Positions 1-7,765 of a stretch of 49,491 nucleotides of DNA are shown piece after piece. A program made the translations under genes and the position numbers. The DNA comes from a virus, in IMG/VR virus record IMGVR_UViG_3300028610_000946, positions 1 through 49,491 of that record; one strand, 5' to 3'. The notes beneath the pieces were generated by a model. It was not told the DNA's origin. It was given only the letters and a program-made list of their open reading frames with translations, and searched no databases. The stretch's first letter is position 1; each line of letters opens with the position of its first letter.

Positions 1-14
1 AGGCCTTTTCTACC
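1..14. repeat. 14-base terminal direct repeat (left copy), possible cos end
   Basis: The sequence aggccttttctacc is found here and again as the last 14 bases of the window. It lies about 90 bases upstream of the small terminase gene, where lambda-type phages carry cos. It could be a cohesive-end sequence represented at both ends, or a leftover overlap from assembling a circular molecule. The sequence alone cannot separate these. Confidence 0.7.
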
Positions 15-42
15 CAAACTATTTTCGAGGTCGCAGGGTTTT

Positions 43-56
43 TGTCAACCTTGACA
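43..56. promoter_or_regulatory. Inverted repeat upstream of small terminase
   Basis: TGTCAA-CC-TTGACA is a perfect 6-2-6 inverted repeat between the terminal repeat and the terminase promoter. It could be an operator or a terminase-binding site. Only the symmetry is seen; the role is inferred. Confidence 0.35.
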
Positions 57-64
57 GATTTATA

Positions 65-94
65 TTGACATCTGCTATAGGTTTACATTATCAT
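65..94 (+). promoter_or_regulatory. Promoter of the packaging operon, leaderless layout
   Basis: TTGACA at 65-70, an 18-base spacer and TATCAT at 89-94 put the expected transcription start on or next to the ATG at 101. No Shine-Dalgarno sequence precedes that ATG. The same spacing, with the -10 box ending 6 bases before ATG, recurs at 3189, 29789 and 48699. Confidence 0.5.
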
Positions 95-100
95 TGACAT

Positions 101-760
101 ATGGCATTCTTAACAAAATCGGCATACGCAAAATTAGCAGGAGTGTCCCGCCAGAACATTTATAAAATGTGTGAGCTCGGACACTTAACAATGAGACCAG
201 ACGGAAAACTTGACACGGAAGACAGAACAAATAAAAATTATTTATCAAAAAAAGACAGGCCGGATGGTATTAAAGACAGCGATAAACAAAAGGTAAAACC
301 AAATATAAAACCTAAAAAGAAAACAACTAAGCCGAAAAAACAGGAAGAAAAAATAATTGATAATGATAACATATCTGACTTCATTGAAGATGATGGCGAC
401 GATTCAGAAAATCAATTCGACAAATATAAATTACAATGTAAAAAAATCGATGCAGATATAAAACGTGTAAACGTAATCACAAAAGAAAAAGAGCAGGGAT
501 TGATAGACCGTGATTTTGTTTCGCACGTATTTAGAAAACTCCACGCAATTGACAGCAGAGAATTATTACAACTTCCAGCGAAAACAGCCCCGGATATAAC
601 TGCTATACTCGGTGTTGATGATCCAACCATACAAATACAAATTGAACAATTACTTGAAAAAGAAATATACCAATTGATCGATAGATGTAAAAAAGAATTA
701 AATACATTCTTGAAAAAAGTTAAATCAAAAACAGATATTGACGGACAGCAAACAGCATGA
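101..760 (+). CDS. Terminase small subunit (Nu1-like)
   Basis: 219 aa. Residues 5-40 (LTKSAYAKLAGVSRQNIYKM and following) form a winged helix-turn-helix like the N-terminus of phage Nu1 and related DNA-packaging proteins. A lysine-rich linker (about 45-85) and an acidic stretch (about 86-103) follow, then a helical C-terminal half that would hold the large subunit. The stop overlaps the large-subunit start by 4 bases (ATGA). The role would be recognition of the packaging site. Identification rests on the HTH fold and the position directly before a GpA-like terminase; sequence identity to known small subunits is not obvious. Confidence 0.75.
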   Translation: MAFLTKSAYAKLAGVSRQNIYKMCELGHLTMRPDGKLDTEDRTNKNYLSKKDRPDGIKDSDKQKVKPNIKPKKKTTKPKKQEEKIIDNDNISDFIEDDGDDSENQFDKYKLQCKKIDADIKRVNVITKEKEQGLIDRDFVSHVFRKLHAIDSRELLQLPAKTAPDITAILGVDDPTIQIQIEQLLEKEIYQLIDRCKKELNTFLKKVKSKTDIDGQQTA

Positions 761-2760
761 CAGATATAGATTTTTTAATTGATCAAAATCTATTGAGACC
801 ATCAGAACCACCCAGGCAATCTATATCCGAATACTGCCAAGAAAAAAGATTATTACCTCCCGATACTCCTTTTCCCGGCAGATGGGATAATATGCGTACA
901 CCATATGCAATCGAAATAATAAACAATATGAGTCCTCACAGTCCGATAATTCATCAATCAATTATGAAAGGTGCACAAATTGGATTAACCGCAGCAGCTG
1001 AAAATGTTCTGGCTTATTGGATGGATGAATCACCGGCCCCGTTAATGTTAATTTCCGCAACAGATGATTTACTTGAAGAGTGGGCCAATAAACGACTTGA
1101 GCCCTTAATCGATTCATGTGGATTTCGTCACAAAATTGCAGCACAAATCGAAAATAAAAAATCAAGACGGTCCGGAGACAAATCAAAAAGCAAAGAGTTT
1201 ACAGGTGGTTTTCTCCTTATGGCATCCGCACAAAGCCCGGCAAAATTAAGATCTAATTCTATTCGTATTTTAATCCGTGACGAAATCGACGGCGCACCCA
1301 GGGAGTTAAGAACTGGTGAGGGTAACTGGCTTAATGTAAGCAAAGCCCGTACGAACGCATGGGGACCACGTAAAAAAATAATGGATTTCTCCACACCTAC
1401 ACTTTTAGAAACATCCGCAATTTATCCGGAATGGGAAGCAGGAGATCGCAGAGAGTTTTTAGTACCATGTCCACATTGTAAAGAAAAACAAAAATTAGAG
1501 TTTGACCAATTAGTTCCCGAATATGAAAATAATTATTTAAAAACCTGTAGATATAAATGTAAATCGTGCGAGGAATTATTAGGAAATCATCATAAAAACT
1601 ATATGTTGAAAAATGGCGAATGGGTCCCGACTGTAAAAAGCTCTCTCCCAAATTACAGGAGTTATCATTTATCATCACTTTACAGCCCTGTAGGCATGAT
1701 GTCTTGGACAGAATTATATCAGGAATATTTAAAAATTAAAGATGAACCGGATGGAATGAGATCGTTTACAAATCTATATCTCGGACTTCCCTACCGCGAA
1801 ACCGGCACCCGTCCCAAAATAGAAAAAATAATACAACTCAGAGGCCGTTACAAATCCGGGGAAGTCCCCAGTGATGTATTATTCATTACAGCCGGTGCAG
1901 ATGTCCAGCGCGGAAAGAAAATATACGAAAATCTATCAGACCAAGACCTTGATGCCGAAATGGAACGATTAAACCAGGAAGGGAAAAATATATGGCTTAT
2001 GGGTTTTCCACGCTTAGAAATGGAAGTACTCGGCCACGGTCACGGATACCGTACCTTCTCAATCGAATACAAAGTCTTTTACGGCCATACCCACGATGCA
2101 GACGGCGGAGCATGGGAGAAAATGCGCGAATGGATAAACGAAACAGGACTGATATACACCAGACAAGACGGCTCAAAAACAGCAATCCAACGGGTACATA
2201 TTGACTCAGGAGACGGAGAGCGAACCAGCACAGTATACGATTTTTGCGATCAATACCAGGGATTCTACCCAATTAAAGGGGATCAGATACTAAAGAAAAA
2301 ATTAAAAGAACTCGGCGATGAACTGACAAACCGCAGCTATTCCAAATATTCCAAGACAAAAGTAGGAGACGGTCAACAATTAGTTACCATATCAACCAAC
2401 CATTACAAAAGCCTAATTTACGCAGCACTAAAAGTAGAGCGGGTCAACACCGAAGAACAACGCCCCCGATTTATGGAATTTCCTTTAGACTATCCAGATC
2501 ATTACTTCAAGATGTTATCTGCAGAAGAACGCCATATCGACGGTAGTTTTCACGCAGGCGGCCGAAGAAATGAAGCTCTTGATATCCGTGTGTATAATCT
2601 CTGTGCAGCTGATGTCTGGCTTGACGAATATGTAGCCAGAATACGGGAAGAATACGTAAAAAAAGGCGCACACCGAAAACAGGCAGAAAAATTATTCACT
2701 CATCGGGATTTAATCGGACGGCTTAAGGCTTCGCGGGTTTCGGAGATGAAGAAAAAGTGA
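757..2760 (+). CDS. Terminase large subunit, lambda GpA family
   Basis: 667 aa, the usual length for GpA-type ATPase-nucleases. It has an adenine/P-loop region MKGAQIGLT (residues 70-78), Walker B ILIRDEID (171-178), the family signature FSTPT with a following PCPHC (211-215 and 237-241), and a zinc-finger-like set C238, C241, C268, C271. A nuclease-type segment with AGADVQ lies near residue 380. It should pump DNA into the prohead and cut the concatemer. It is translationally coupled to the small subunit. This terminase family packages from cos sites, which fits the short terminal repeat. Confidence 0.93.
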   Translation: MTDIDFLIDQNLLRPSEPPRQSISEYCQEKRLLPPDTPFPGRWDNMRTPYAIEIINNMSPHSPIIHQSIMKGAQIGLTAAAENVLAYWMDESPAPLMLISATDDLLEEWANKRLEPLIDSCGFRHKIAAQIENKKSRRSGDKSKSKEFTGGFLLMASAQSPAKLRSNSIRILIRDEIDGAPRELRTGEGNWLNVSKARTNAWGPRKKIMDFSTPTLLETSAIYPEWEAGDRREFLVPCPHCKEKQKLEFDQLVPEYENNYLKTCRYKCKSCEELLGNHHKNYMLKNGEWVPTVKSSLPNYRSYHLSSLYSPVGMMSWTELYQEYLKIKDEPDGMRSFTNLYLGLPYRETGTRPKIEKIIQLRGRYKSGEVPSDVLFITAGADVQRGKKIYENLSDQDLDAEMERLNQEGKNIWLMGFPRLEMEVLGHGHGYRTFSIEYKVFYGHTHDADGGAWEKMREWINETGLIYTRQDGSKTAIQRVHIDSGDGERTSTVYDFCDQYQGFYPIKGDQILKKKLKELGDELTNRSYSKYSKTKVGDGQQLVTISTNHYKSLIYAALKVERVNTEEQRPRFMEFPLDYPDHYFKMLSAEERHIDGSFHAGGRRNEALDIRVYNLCAADVWLDEYVARIREEYVKKGAHRKQAEKLFTHRDLIGRLKASRVSEMKKK

Positions 2761-2764
2761 TTAT

Positions 2765-2816
2765 TTTACGTTATTTCTTAATATACCCTTGACATATTAT
2801 GTCAGTGTGATATACT
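2765..2816 (+). promoter_or_regulatory. Dispersed promoter unit, copy A
   Basis: TTGACA (2789-2794), a 16-base spacer and TATACT (2811-2816). About 50 bases here, beginning ttatttcttaatataccc, are nearly identical to the minus-strand promoter at 8600-8540 and similar to the one at 29755-29707. The likeness extends through the spacer, which suggests a shared operator and not just matching promoter boxes. Confidence 0.75.
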
Positions 2817-2836
2817 GTTATCAAGAGGTAAGGAAA

Positions 2837-3007
2837 ATGACAATAAGAAATAAAGAAATTAACAAAACAAATAAAGGTTACAAATTAGTTTGTAATAATA
2901 GAACATACTACATATATGAAAAATGTAATTCTGAAAACGATGCTTTAGAAACATGGAGCGCTTGGCATTCAGGAGCTAAATTCTTAAATGTAGTACAAGT
3001 AGCATAA
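2837..3007 (+). CDS. Small protein of dispersed cassette A (unknown)
   Basis: 56 aa. The ATG at 2837 is chosen because it follows aagaggtaagg and lies just after the promoter at 2789-2816; an upstream in-frame ATG at 2789 falls inside the -35 box. The protein has 2 cysteines, a KLVCNNRTYYIYEKC stretch suggesting beta strands, and WSAWHSGAKF. Six bases after the stop is a 20-base hairpin that also follows the small gene at 29506-29676. Function is not recognised. It has its own promoter and sits inside the late operon, so it is probably an independently expressed accessory gene. Confidence 0.65.
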   Translation: MTIRNKEINKTNKGYKLVCNNRTYYIYEKCNSENDALETWSAWHSGAKFLNVVQVA

Positions 3008-3013
3008 ACCAAA

Positions 3014-3033
3014 AGGGCTGTTAATTCAGCCCT
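3014..3033 (+). repeat. Hairpin agggctgttaattcagccct, copy 1
   Basis: 7-bp stem with 6-base loop directly after the cassette A gene. The identical 20 bases lie at 29479-29498 in the minus orientation, also just after a 56-aa small gene. There is no T run here, so it may protect the mRNA 3' end or mark the cassette boundary more than terminate. Confidence 0.75.
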
Positions 3034-3120
3034 GTAAAATCCATTTGACAAACAATAAAACATAAGATATCATAAAAGTAGATGAAGTTTTTTTCAAAGA
3101 ACCTCCTTAATTTGATTTAA

Positions 3121-3152
3121 CGTCCGGGCCTGAACTCACCCGGGCGTTTTTT
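3121..3152 (+). terminator. Rho-independent terminator
   Basis: CGTCCGGG paired with CCCGGGCG (8 bp including one G-U) and a 10-base loop, followed by TTTTTT. It closes the transcript from the terminase and cassette A region just before the promoter at 3154. Confidence 0.85.
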
Positions 3153-3153
3153 A

Positions 3154-3181
3154 TTGACAATCACAGCCATTTAGATATATA
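3154..3181 (+). promoter_or_regulatory. Promoter of the connector/portal unit, leaderless layout
   Basis: TTGACA (3154-3159), 16-base spacer, TATATA (3176-3181). The ATG at 3189 is 7 bases after the -10 box, so transcription would start on or beside the A of the start codon. No ribosome binding site is present. Confidence 0.6.
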
Positions 3182-3188
3182 GTTACTT

Positions 3189-3500
3189 ATGGCATGTTTA
3201 CCAACATATTTGAGAACCAAATACTTAGCAGACCTTGCAAGCATACAAGCACAATTAACAGCAATCAGAGCAACAATACTGACCGCACTTGAAAACGGCG
3301 AAGTTGAAGAATATCGTTTCAATTCCGGTGAAGGATCACAACAAACAATCAGACGATCATTAAAAGAACTCTATAATATACAATCATCACTCGAAGCCGA
3401 CGAAGCGCGAATACTGCGCAAATTAAACGGCAGAGCATTGACAAACCTAAATTTAAGACGAAAAAAATATAATAGTAGGACTCATGGGCGTATTAGATAA
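3189..3500 (+). CDS. Head-tail connector-like protein (gpW/DUF6148-type)
   Basis: 103 aa, highly helical, with two predicted helices flanking NGEVEEYRFNSGEGSQQTIRR and a basic C-terminus. This layout (helical hairpin around a short beta turn, between terminase and portal) matches the small gpW-like or DUF6148-like head-completion proteins of lambda-type heads. The start ATG has no Shine-Dalgarno and lies directly at the inferred transcription start. The end overlaps the portal start by 17 bases. Confidence 0.6.
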   Translation: MACLPTYLRTKYLADLASIQAQLTAIRATILTALENGEVEEYRFNSGEGSQQTIRRSLKELYNIQSSLEADEARILRKLNGRALTNLNLRRKKYNSRTHGRIR

Positions 3501-5181
3501 ATTAAGGAAGAGGGCACGCGGTCCAAAAAACCAGGCAAAACACGACTTAAAACAAAATTTAAAAGATCAAAAATGGAATGCTGATTATAATAAAGCATTA
3601 AATGATTTAGGCGTACCAATCGAACCAAAAGCATTTACCGGTTCGGGACATGGAAACAGCAGATTTGCCGGGTCAGCATCCGGCGGGGCAAAATGGGACT
3701 ATGGTCTATCAGCATCCGGGCGCACAATAGCCCTTGATCATTTCGCACTCAGGCAAAATGTACGTGACGCAATGCATGACAGTCTTGAAGCCAGAAGCAC
3801 AGTCGAACGATTCACAGATACAATCGTCGATATCGGATTAGTCCCGGAAGTATCCCCGGATCATACAATCTTAAATATCGAACCGGAACGCGCCGAAGAA
3901 TGGGGAAACGAAGTTGAACGCCGTTTCAAATTATATGCAAAAGATAAAAAACAACATCGCGCCGGACATTTAACATTTTTCCAGGCTCAAAGACTATACC
4001 AATGGTTTCAGCAGCGGGATAATGACATATTAACCCGTTTATATTATTCAAATAAAAGAACCCTACAAAATCCCCTGCAATTTTCTTTCATCGATCCAAA
4101 TCAAATCAGAGGGTCCGCCTGGACATCTTCATTTACTCAATTCGGCTATGACGATGGAATAATCAGAAACCCGGACGGCACGGAAAAAGCATATAAAGTA
4201 TGGCTTTCCGATTCAAAAAAAACAGGATCATATAAAAACGTAGAAATACCAAGAAAAGGCGCAAAATCAGGCCGTTTAATGATGCTTCACGGATTTAATC
4301 CAGAATATGCCGGTCAAGGCCGAGGATTCCCAAGATTAGCACATGCACTACAAGAGTTTGAAAATATAACCGATTTTAAAATGTCTATCTTGAAAAAAGC
4401 AATCAATCAATCAAATCTTGTATTGTCGGTAGAAAATCAGCAGCAGGATCCAGGAAATCCATTTGAAGGAATACAACAAGAGATATCGACAACAATAAAT
4501 ACACAAACAGAAACAAGCACAGAAATAATAAACAATTTAGCATCTTTTGAAGCCTGCAGAATACCAGAAGCAGCCCTCGATACACCCGGAAGTGTGGCAG
4601 TAGTCGGAAATGAGCAAGGCGATAATCTCAAACTACTCGACACAAAAGCACCAGCCGACAATTTCAAAGAGTTCATATCTGTATACTCAGAAAGTATCGC
4701 AGCATCACTCGGAATATCTCAAGAAGTTGTTTTAATGAAGTTTTCTAATAATTATTCAGCTTCAAGGGCAACTTTACTATTATTTTGGCGTGTCGTCGAA
4801 TATTGGCGCGAAGAAATGGCAGCAGACTTTTTAAATCCTATTTTCGAAAGCTGGTTAAGTGAAGAAATCGCAGCCGGTAGAATCTCCGCCCCCGGATGGT
4901 CAGATCCAATACTTCGAGCAGCATGGTTAAATATCAAATGGATCGGCGCACCACTACCAAGCATCGACCCGAAAAAAGAAGCCGACGCAAGAAAAGTAAA
5001 TCTTGAAATGAACTTAACAACACTAGATCGAGAATCACGCGCACTAAATGGCAGTGACGCAAAAACAAATATAGAGAAAAATAAAAAACTATTTCCAGAA
5101 ATGCCGGTACCACCATGGGCCGTACAACCTGGAATAGAAGAATCGGACGAACCAGAAGAAAAGGACGATGACGATGCCTAG
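3484..5181 (+). CDS. Portal protein, lambda family
   Basis: 565 aa, similar in length to lambda gpB. Conserved family blocks include a basic N-terminus, SLEARSTVERFTDTIVDIGL, a region reading SFIDPNQIRGSAW, MLHGFNPEYAGQGRGFPRLA, and SIAASLGISQEVVLMKFSNN with ASRATLL. The C-terminus ends in a very acidic tail. It forms the dodecameric ring through which DNA enters and to which the tail attaches. It is followed by overlapping virion genes. Confidence 0.92.
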   Translation: MGVLDKLRKRARGPKNQAKHDLKQNLKDQKWNADYNKALNDLGVPIEPKAFTGSGHGNSRFAGSASGGAKWDYGLSASGRTIALDHFALRQNVRDAMHDSLEARSTVERFTDTIVDIGLVPEVSPDHTILNIEPERAEEWGNEVERRFKLYAKDKKQHRAGHLTFFQAQRLYQWFQQRDNDILTRLYYSNKRTLQNPLQFSFIDPNQIRGSAWTSSFTQFGYDDGIIRNPDGTEKAYKVWLSDSKKTGSYKNVEIPRKGAKSGRLMMLHGFNPEYAGQGRGFPRLAHALQEFENITDFKMSILKKAINQSNLVLSVENQQQDPGNPFEGIQQEISTTINTQTETSTEIINNLASFEACRIPEAALDTPGSVAVVGNEQGDNLKLLDTKAPADNFKEFISVYSESIAASLGISQEVVLMKFSNNYSASRATLLLFWRVVEYWREEMAADFLNPIFESWLSEEIAAGRISAPGWSDPILRAAWLNIKWIGAPLPSIDPKKEADARKVNLEMNLTTLDRESRALNGSDAKTNIEKNKKLFPEMPVPPWAVQPGIEESDEPEEKDDDDA

Positions 5182-5743
5182 CGGAGATGTACAAAAATCA
5201 AGCCCGTTACTTTTAAGGCCAATAAGCAGTAACGGATTACCCGTTAATCTGAGCGGTGTTATAAATATAAATGAGGACACATCCCTTGCAGCAAAAGAAT
5301 ATTATGTTGAAGCCCTGCCAGGCGAACGACTTTTAATTGGAAGATTTATTGTTCATATTTTTGCAAATGGCAATATAGCATCAGGCGAATATGGAAACGG
5401 TGCAGCTCTTACCAATGGAATAAAAATAATTTATCGTCGTGAGGGAATATTATTTAATGTAACAAATGGACTACCGATTAAAATAAATGAGGATTGGGGA
5501 CGATACGCATTTGACGCTCAACCTGTCGTAATCGGCGCAACAACTCAATATTTTCAATCAAGATTAACCCTGACAAAATTTGGTAGCCCCTGGGGTGTAA
5601 TTCTCAACGAGGGCGACCGGTTAGGCGTGAGAACTAATGACAATTTAAGTGTAGGAGTTTCAGAGCAGACAATTTTTGCAGAAGGGGTACATTTAGGAGT
5701 ACAAGATGAAAGATGGTTTGATATTTTAGACCCCTTACCATAA
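5174..5743 (+). CDS. Putative virion protein of unknown function
   Basis: 189 aa from the ATG at 5174, which overlaps the portal stop by 8 bases and follows an aaggac motif; an ATG two codons earlier is also possible. The protein is beta-rich with few charges, has a short LPVNLSGVININ segment, and has no signal peptide or membrane segment. It resembles a small jelly-roll or decoration-type protein in composition. It sits with the next gene between portal and lysis genes, and both stops are followed by the same 13-base sequence. No family is recognised. Confidence 0.7.
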   Translation: MPSGDVQKSSPLLLRPISSNGLPVNLSGVININEDTSLAAKEYYVEALPGERLLIGRFIVHIFANGNIASGEYGNGAALTNGIKIIYRREGILFNVTNGLPIKINEDWGRYAFDAQPVVIGATTQYFQSRLTLTKFGSPWGVILNEGDRLGVRTNDNLSVGVSEQTIFAEGVHLGVQDERWFDILDPLP

Positions 5744-5748
5744 CAATT

Positions 5749-5761
5749 AAGAGTCGGACAA
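5749..5761 (+). repeat. 13-base direct repeat aagagtcggacaa, copy 1
   Basis: Five bases after the stop of the gene ending at 5743. A second copy lies at 6235-6247, just after the stop of the next gene. It suggests duplication of a gene plus its 3' flank, or a shared regulatory element. Confidence 0.7.
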
Positions 5762-5779
5762 TTAAGACTGGAGTATATT

Positions 5780-6232
5780 ATGTTATTTAGTATATCAAAA
5801 AGGTTTGTAATTCCGACTTCGGGAGTAGTTAATATTTTTTTTGACGGTTCCGCCTGTGATAACGATTTTATTGTTTTCTTCCCTGTTTTTTTTCAGGGAT
5901 TCGGAGCAGGACCAATTGAAATAGATTTATATGCAGGATCAAGTGTTGAAGAAGATGGAACTATAATTGAATGTTTTAATCGTAATGAGTTCAGCGACAA
6001 AGAAAGCGGTATGATTATTCGGCTGAATCCAACAATTATAGAAGATGGTCAAAAATTACCGCCTGAGTTTGAAGTACCATCAGATGGGATACCAGCAACC
6101 GCAATACTTGGAGGATCTACAAAAGGGGCAACGATAACCAATCTGAACAAATCAATAAAACATATGTTCAGGTTAACAAATACAGAAGCAAGTCCGGCGC
6201 GTTGCGTAATAGCAGCAAACTGGATTGAATAA
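5780..6232 (+). CDS. Putative virion protein of unknown function
   Basis: 150 aa. The start has a weak GGAG-type site (actggagtatattATG). The sequence is beta-rich (FVIPTSGVVNIFFDG near residue 10) with an acidic middle and a threonine/asparagine-rich end. Length, composition and the shared 13-base 3' repeat suggest it may be related to the upstream gene product, though direct similarity is weak. Likely a head decoration or accessory structural protein by position. Confidence 0.65.
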   Translation: MLFSISKRFVIPTSGVVNIFFDGSACDNDFIVFFPVFFQGFGAGPIEIDLYAGSSVEEDGTIIECFNRNEFSDKESGMIIRLNPTIIEDGQKLPPEFEVPSDGIPATAILGGSTKGATITNLNKSIKHMFRLTNTEASPARCVIAANWIE

Positions 6233-6234
6233 TA

Positions 6235-6247
6235 AAGAGTCGGACAA
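6235..6247 (+). repeat. 13-base direct repeat aagagtcggacaa, copy 2
   Basis: Identical to 5749-5761 and in the same place relative to the preceding stop codon. Confidence 0.7.
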
Positions 6248-6268
6248 AAAAGAGATAAAGAGGACAGA

Positions 6269-6571
6269 ATGACATTAGCGGACGAATTAGCGGAGATTTT
6301 TAAAAAAGAAATGCAAATAGTAATTGATAAAGAACAGGCAGATGAAAATTATTTATGCGCCGAGAATTATCCAAATAATTTATCAAGAGCATATGCAGGA
6401 GTTCAAGAAGCAACTGAACAAGTAATTTTAAAACTCGGTATTGCCATATGCCAACACAGGGCGGTAGACCATGAAGAAAATATAGCACTTTCTGAAAAAT
6501 CGAAACTTGAAAATGAAATTAAGCCTGAATATAAAGATTCTGTATCTACTAAAGATTGGTGGGTCGCTTAA
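6269..6571 (+). CDS. Hypothetical helical protein
   Basis: 100 aa, starting after agaggacagaATG. It is acidic and mostly helical, with single cysteines near residues 29 and 60 and a C-terminal KDWWVA. No signal peptide or membrane segment. It is transcribed with the membrane LuxR-type gene 12 bases downstream. Function not recognised. Confidence 0.65.
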   Translation: MTLADELAEIFKKEMQIVIDKEQADENYLCAENYPNNLSRAYAGVQEATEQVILKLGIAICQHRAVDHEENIALSEKSKLENEIKPEYKDSVSTKDWWVA

Positions 6572-6583
6572 AACGGAGTAATA

Positions 6584-7243
6584 ATGAAATTACAAATCGG
6601 ACATGTTAATTTTTTTATTTTAATATTTTTTTCCCTATTTAATTTTATCACATTATTGATAGGAAATAGACTAATAATAGATTATTTATTTTATGTTCTT
6701 CCTTTTGTGATAATTGGAATTATTTATTTTTTTCTGAATAGAAATAATAAATCACATAAAATAAATGCTTTACTATTTGTAGTTGTAGGATTATTTGCCA
6801 CAATATCAGGGCAAAGGGGAAATGCAACAGGAATAATTTTTATCTGTTTTTCCCTATATATTTATAATTCATACAAAACGAATCTAATAATTACAGGATT
6901 AACAATAATAGCCTTTATTACTAAATATATAATTTTAGATTTAACAGTTATGAATATTTTTAGTTTAATGATGATGTATGCATATGTTTTAACAATCTAC
7001 TACCTGTTAATCCACCCCAAAAAAACAGAAATGATAAAGGACCCGAAAATAAGCGAACAAAACAGAGAAATACTTCAATATCTTGTAGCCGGTTACCAAT
7101 ATAAAGAGATTGCCAACTTAGGAAATATTTATTTTTCCGCCGATGCAATGAGGCAAAGAATAACCAGGGTAAGACGGGATTTTGATTGTGTGACAGATTT
7201 ACAATTGATTTATAAGCTATTAAAGCAAGGATATTTTAAATAA
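6584..7243 (+). CDS. Membrane protein with C-terminal LuxR-type HTH
   Basis: 219 aa. Residues 1-145 contain about five hydrophobic segments with few charges, consistent with a multi-pass inner-membrane domain. A short linker (HPKKTEMIKDPKISEQNRE) leads to a helix-turn-helix at about 155-219 with VAGYQYKEIANLGNIYFSAD and a following recognition helix, the LuxR/GerE arrangement. Such proteins could sense a membrane or envelope signal and bind DNA at the membrane. An RBS (aaaacggagtaataATG) supports the start. It is unusual inside a phage late operon. The fold assignment is an inference from sequence pattern. Confidence 0.7.
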   Translation: MKLQIGHVNFFILIFFSLFNFITLLIGNRLIIDYLFYVLPFVIIGIIYFFLNRNNKSHKINALLFVVVGLFATISGQRGNATGIIFICFSLYIYNSYKTNLIITGLTIIAFITKYIILDLTVMNIFSLMMMYAYVLTIYYLLIHPKKTEMIKDPKISEQNREILQYLVAGYQYKEIANLGNIYFSADAMRQRITRVRRDFDCVTDLQLIYKLLKQGYFK

Positions 7244-7303
7244 AAATGTGACCTTTAAATGTATATGTAAAAATATATGATTTAATGTTGATATGTCCGA
7301 TTT

Positions 7304-7343
7304 AGCTGGGTGTATCATCGTTGATGGTCACTCGGCTTTTTTT
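7304..7343 (+). terminator. Terminator after the membrane LuxR gene
   Basis: agctgggtg pairs with cactcggct (9 bp, two G-U), with an inner ATCATC/GATGGT extension, then seven Ts. The last 17 bases, cggctttttttatgtta (7333-7349), recur at the terminator at 48672-48688. Confidence 0.8.
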
Positions 7344-7353
7344 ATGTTAAAAT
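7325..7353 (+). promoter_or_regulatory. Weak promoter overlapping the terminator
   Basis: TGGTCA (7325-7330), 17-base spacer, TAAAAT (7348-7353), placing a start near 7360 ahead of the RBS for the gene at 7376. The -35 box sits in the 3' part of the terminator hairpin. Its layout parallels the terminator-promoter fusion at 48657-48692. Confidence 0.35.
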
Positions 7354-7375
7354 GAGAAGACGGAGGATATCGGAC

Positions 7376-7753
7376 ATGGGAAATAATGATAATGGAGGTA
7401 CTAATGTGTTGGATCCTCAAACTCAAGTATATCTATTAAAAATGAAAGAAGAAATAATATCAGCAGTCACAAAAACCGTAGAAGACGGAAATACAAACAC
7501 TAAATCATATTTAAAAGAAATTTATGATTTGAAAATTGACCGTGTTGATGAAAAAGTTGACAGGGCGCTTGATCATTGTAATCAACATTATACAGATATT
7601 AAAAAAATCAAAGAAAAATTATCAATGACCGAAGGAATAGAAACAGGTCATGATAAAGCACAGAAATCATTTATGGACCGATACGGTGCATGGATGATCG
7701 GTATAACGTTACTTCTTGGGATAGCAGGATGGCTTTTTAATATTATATTTTAA
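7376..7753 (+). CDS. XhlA-like membrane-anchored coiled-coil protein (lysis cassette)
   Basis: 125 aa from the ATG at 7376, which follows a GGAGG motif at 7363-7367; an in-frame ATG at 7352 lies in the -10 box and is rejected. The middle (about 15-95) is a charged coiled coil and the C-terminus has one membrane segment (WMIGITLLLGIAGWLFNIIF). This is the topology of haemolysin XhlA-type proteins found beside phage holins. The next gene is a 45-aa membrane protein, so a lysis role is likely. Confidence 0.65.
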   Translation: MGNNDNGGTNVLDPQTQVYLLKMKEEIISAVTKTVEDGNTNTKSYLKEIYDLKIDRVDEKVDRALDHCNQHYTDIKKIKEKLSMTEGIETGHDKAQKSFMDRYGAWMIGITLLLGIAGWLFNIIF

Positions 7754-7765
7754 TCGGAGGATTAT

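Noticed and set aside
1128-2272. Antisense and alternative frames inside the terminase gene
   Set aside because: Shadows of a strongly conserved gene with no RBS or domain features.
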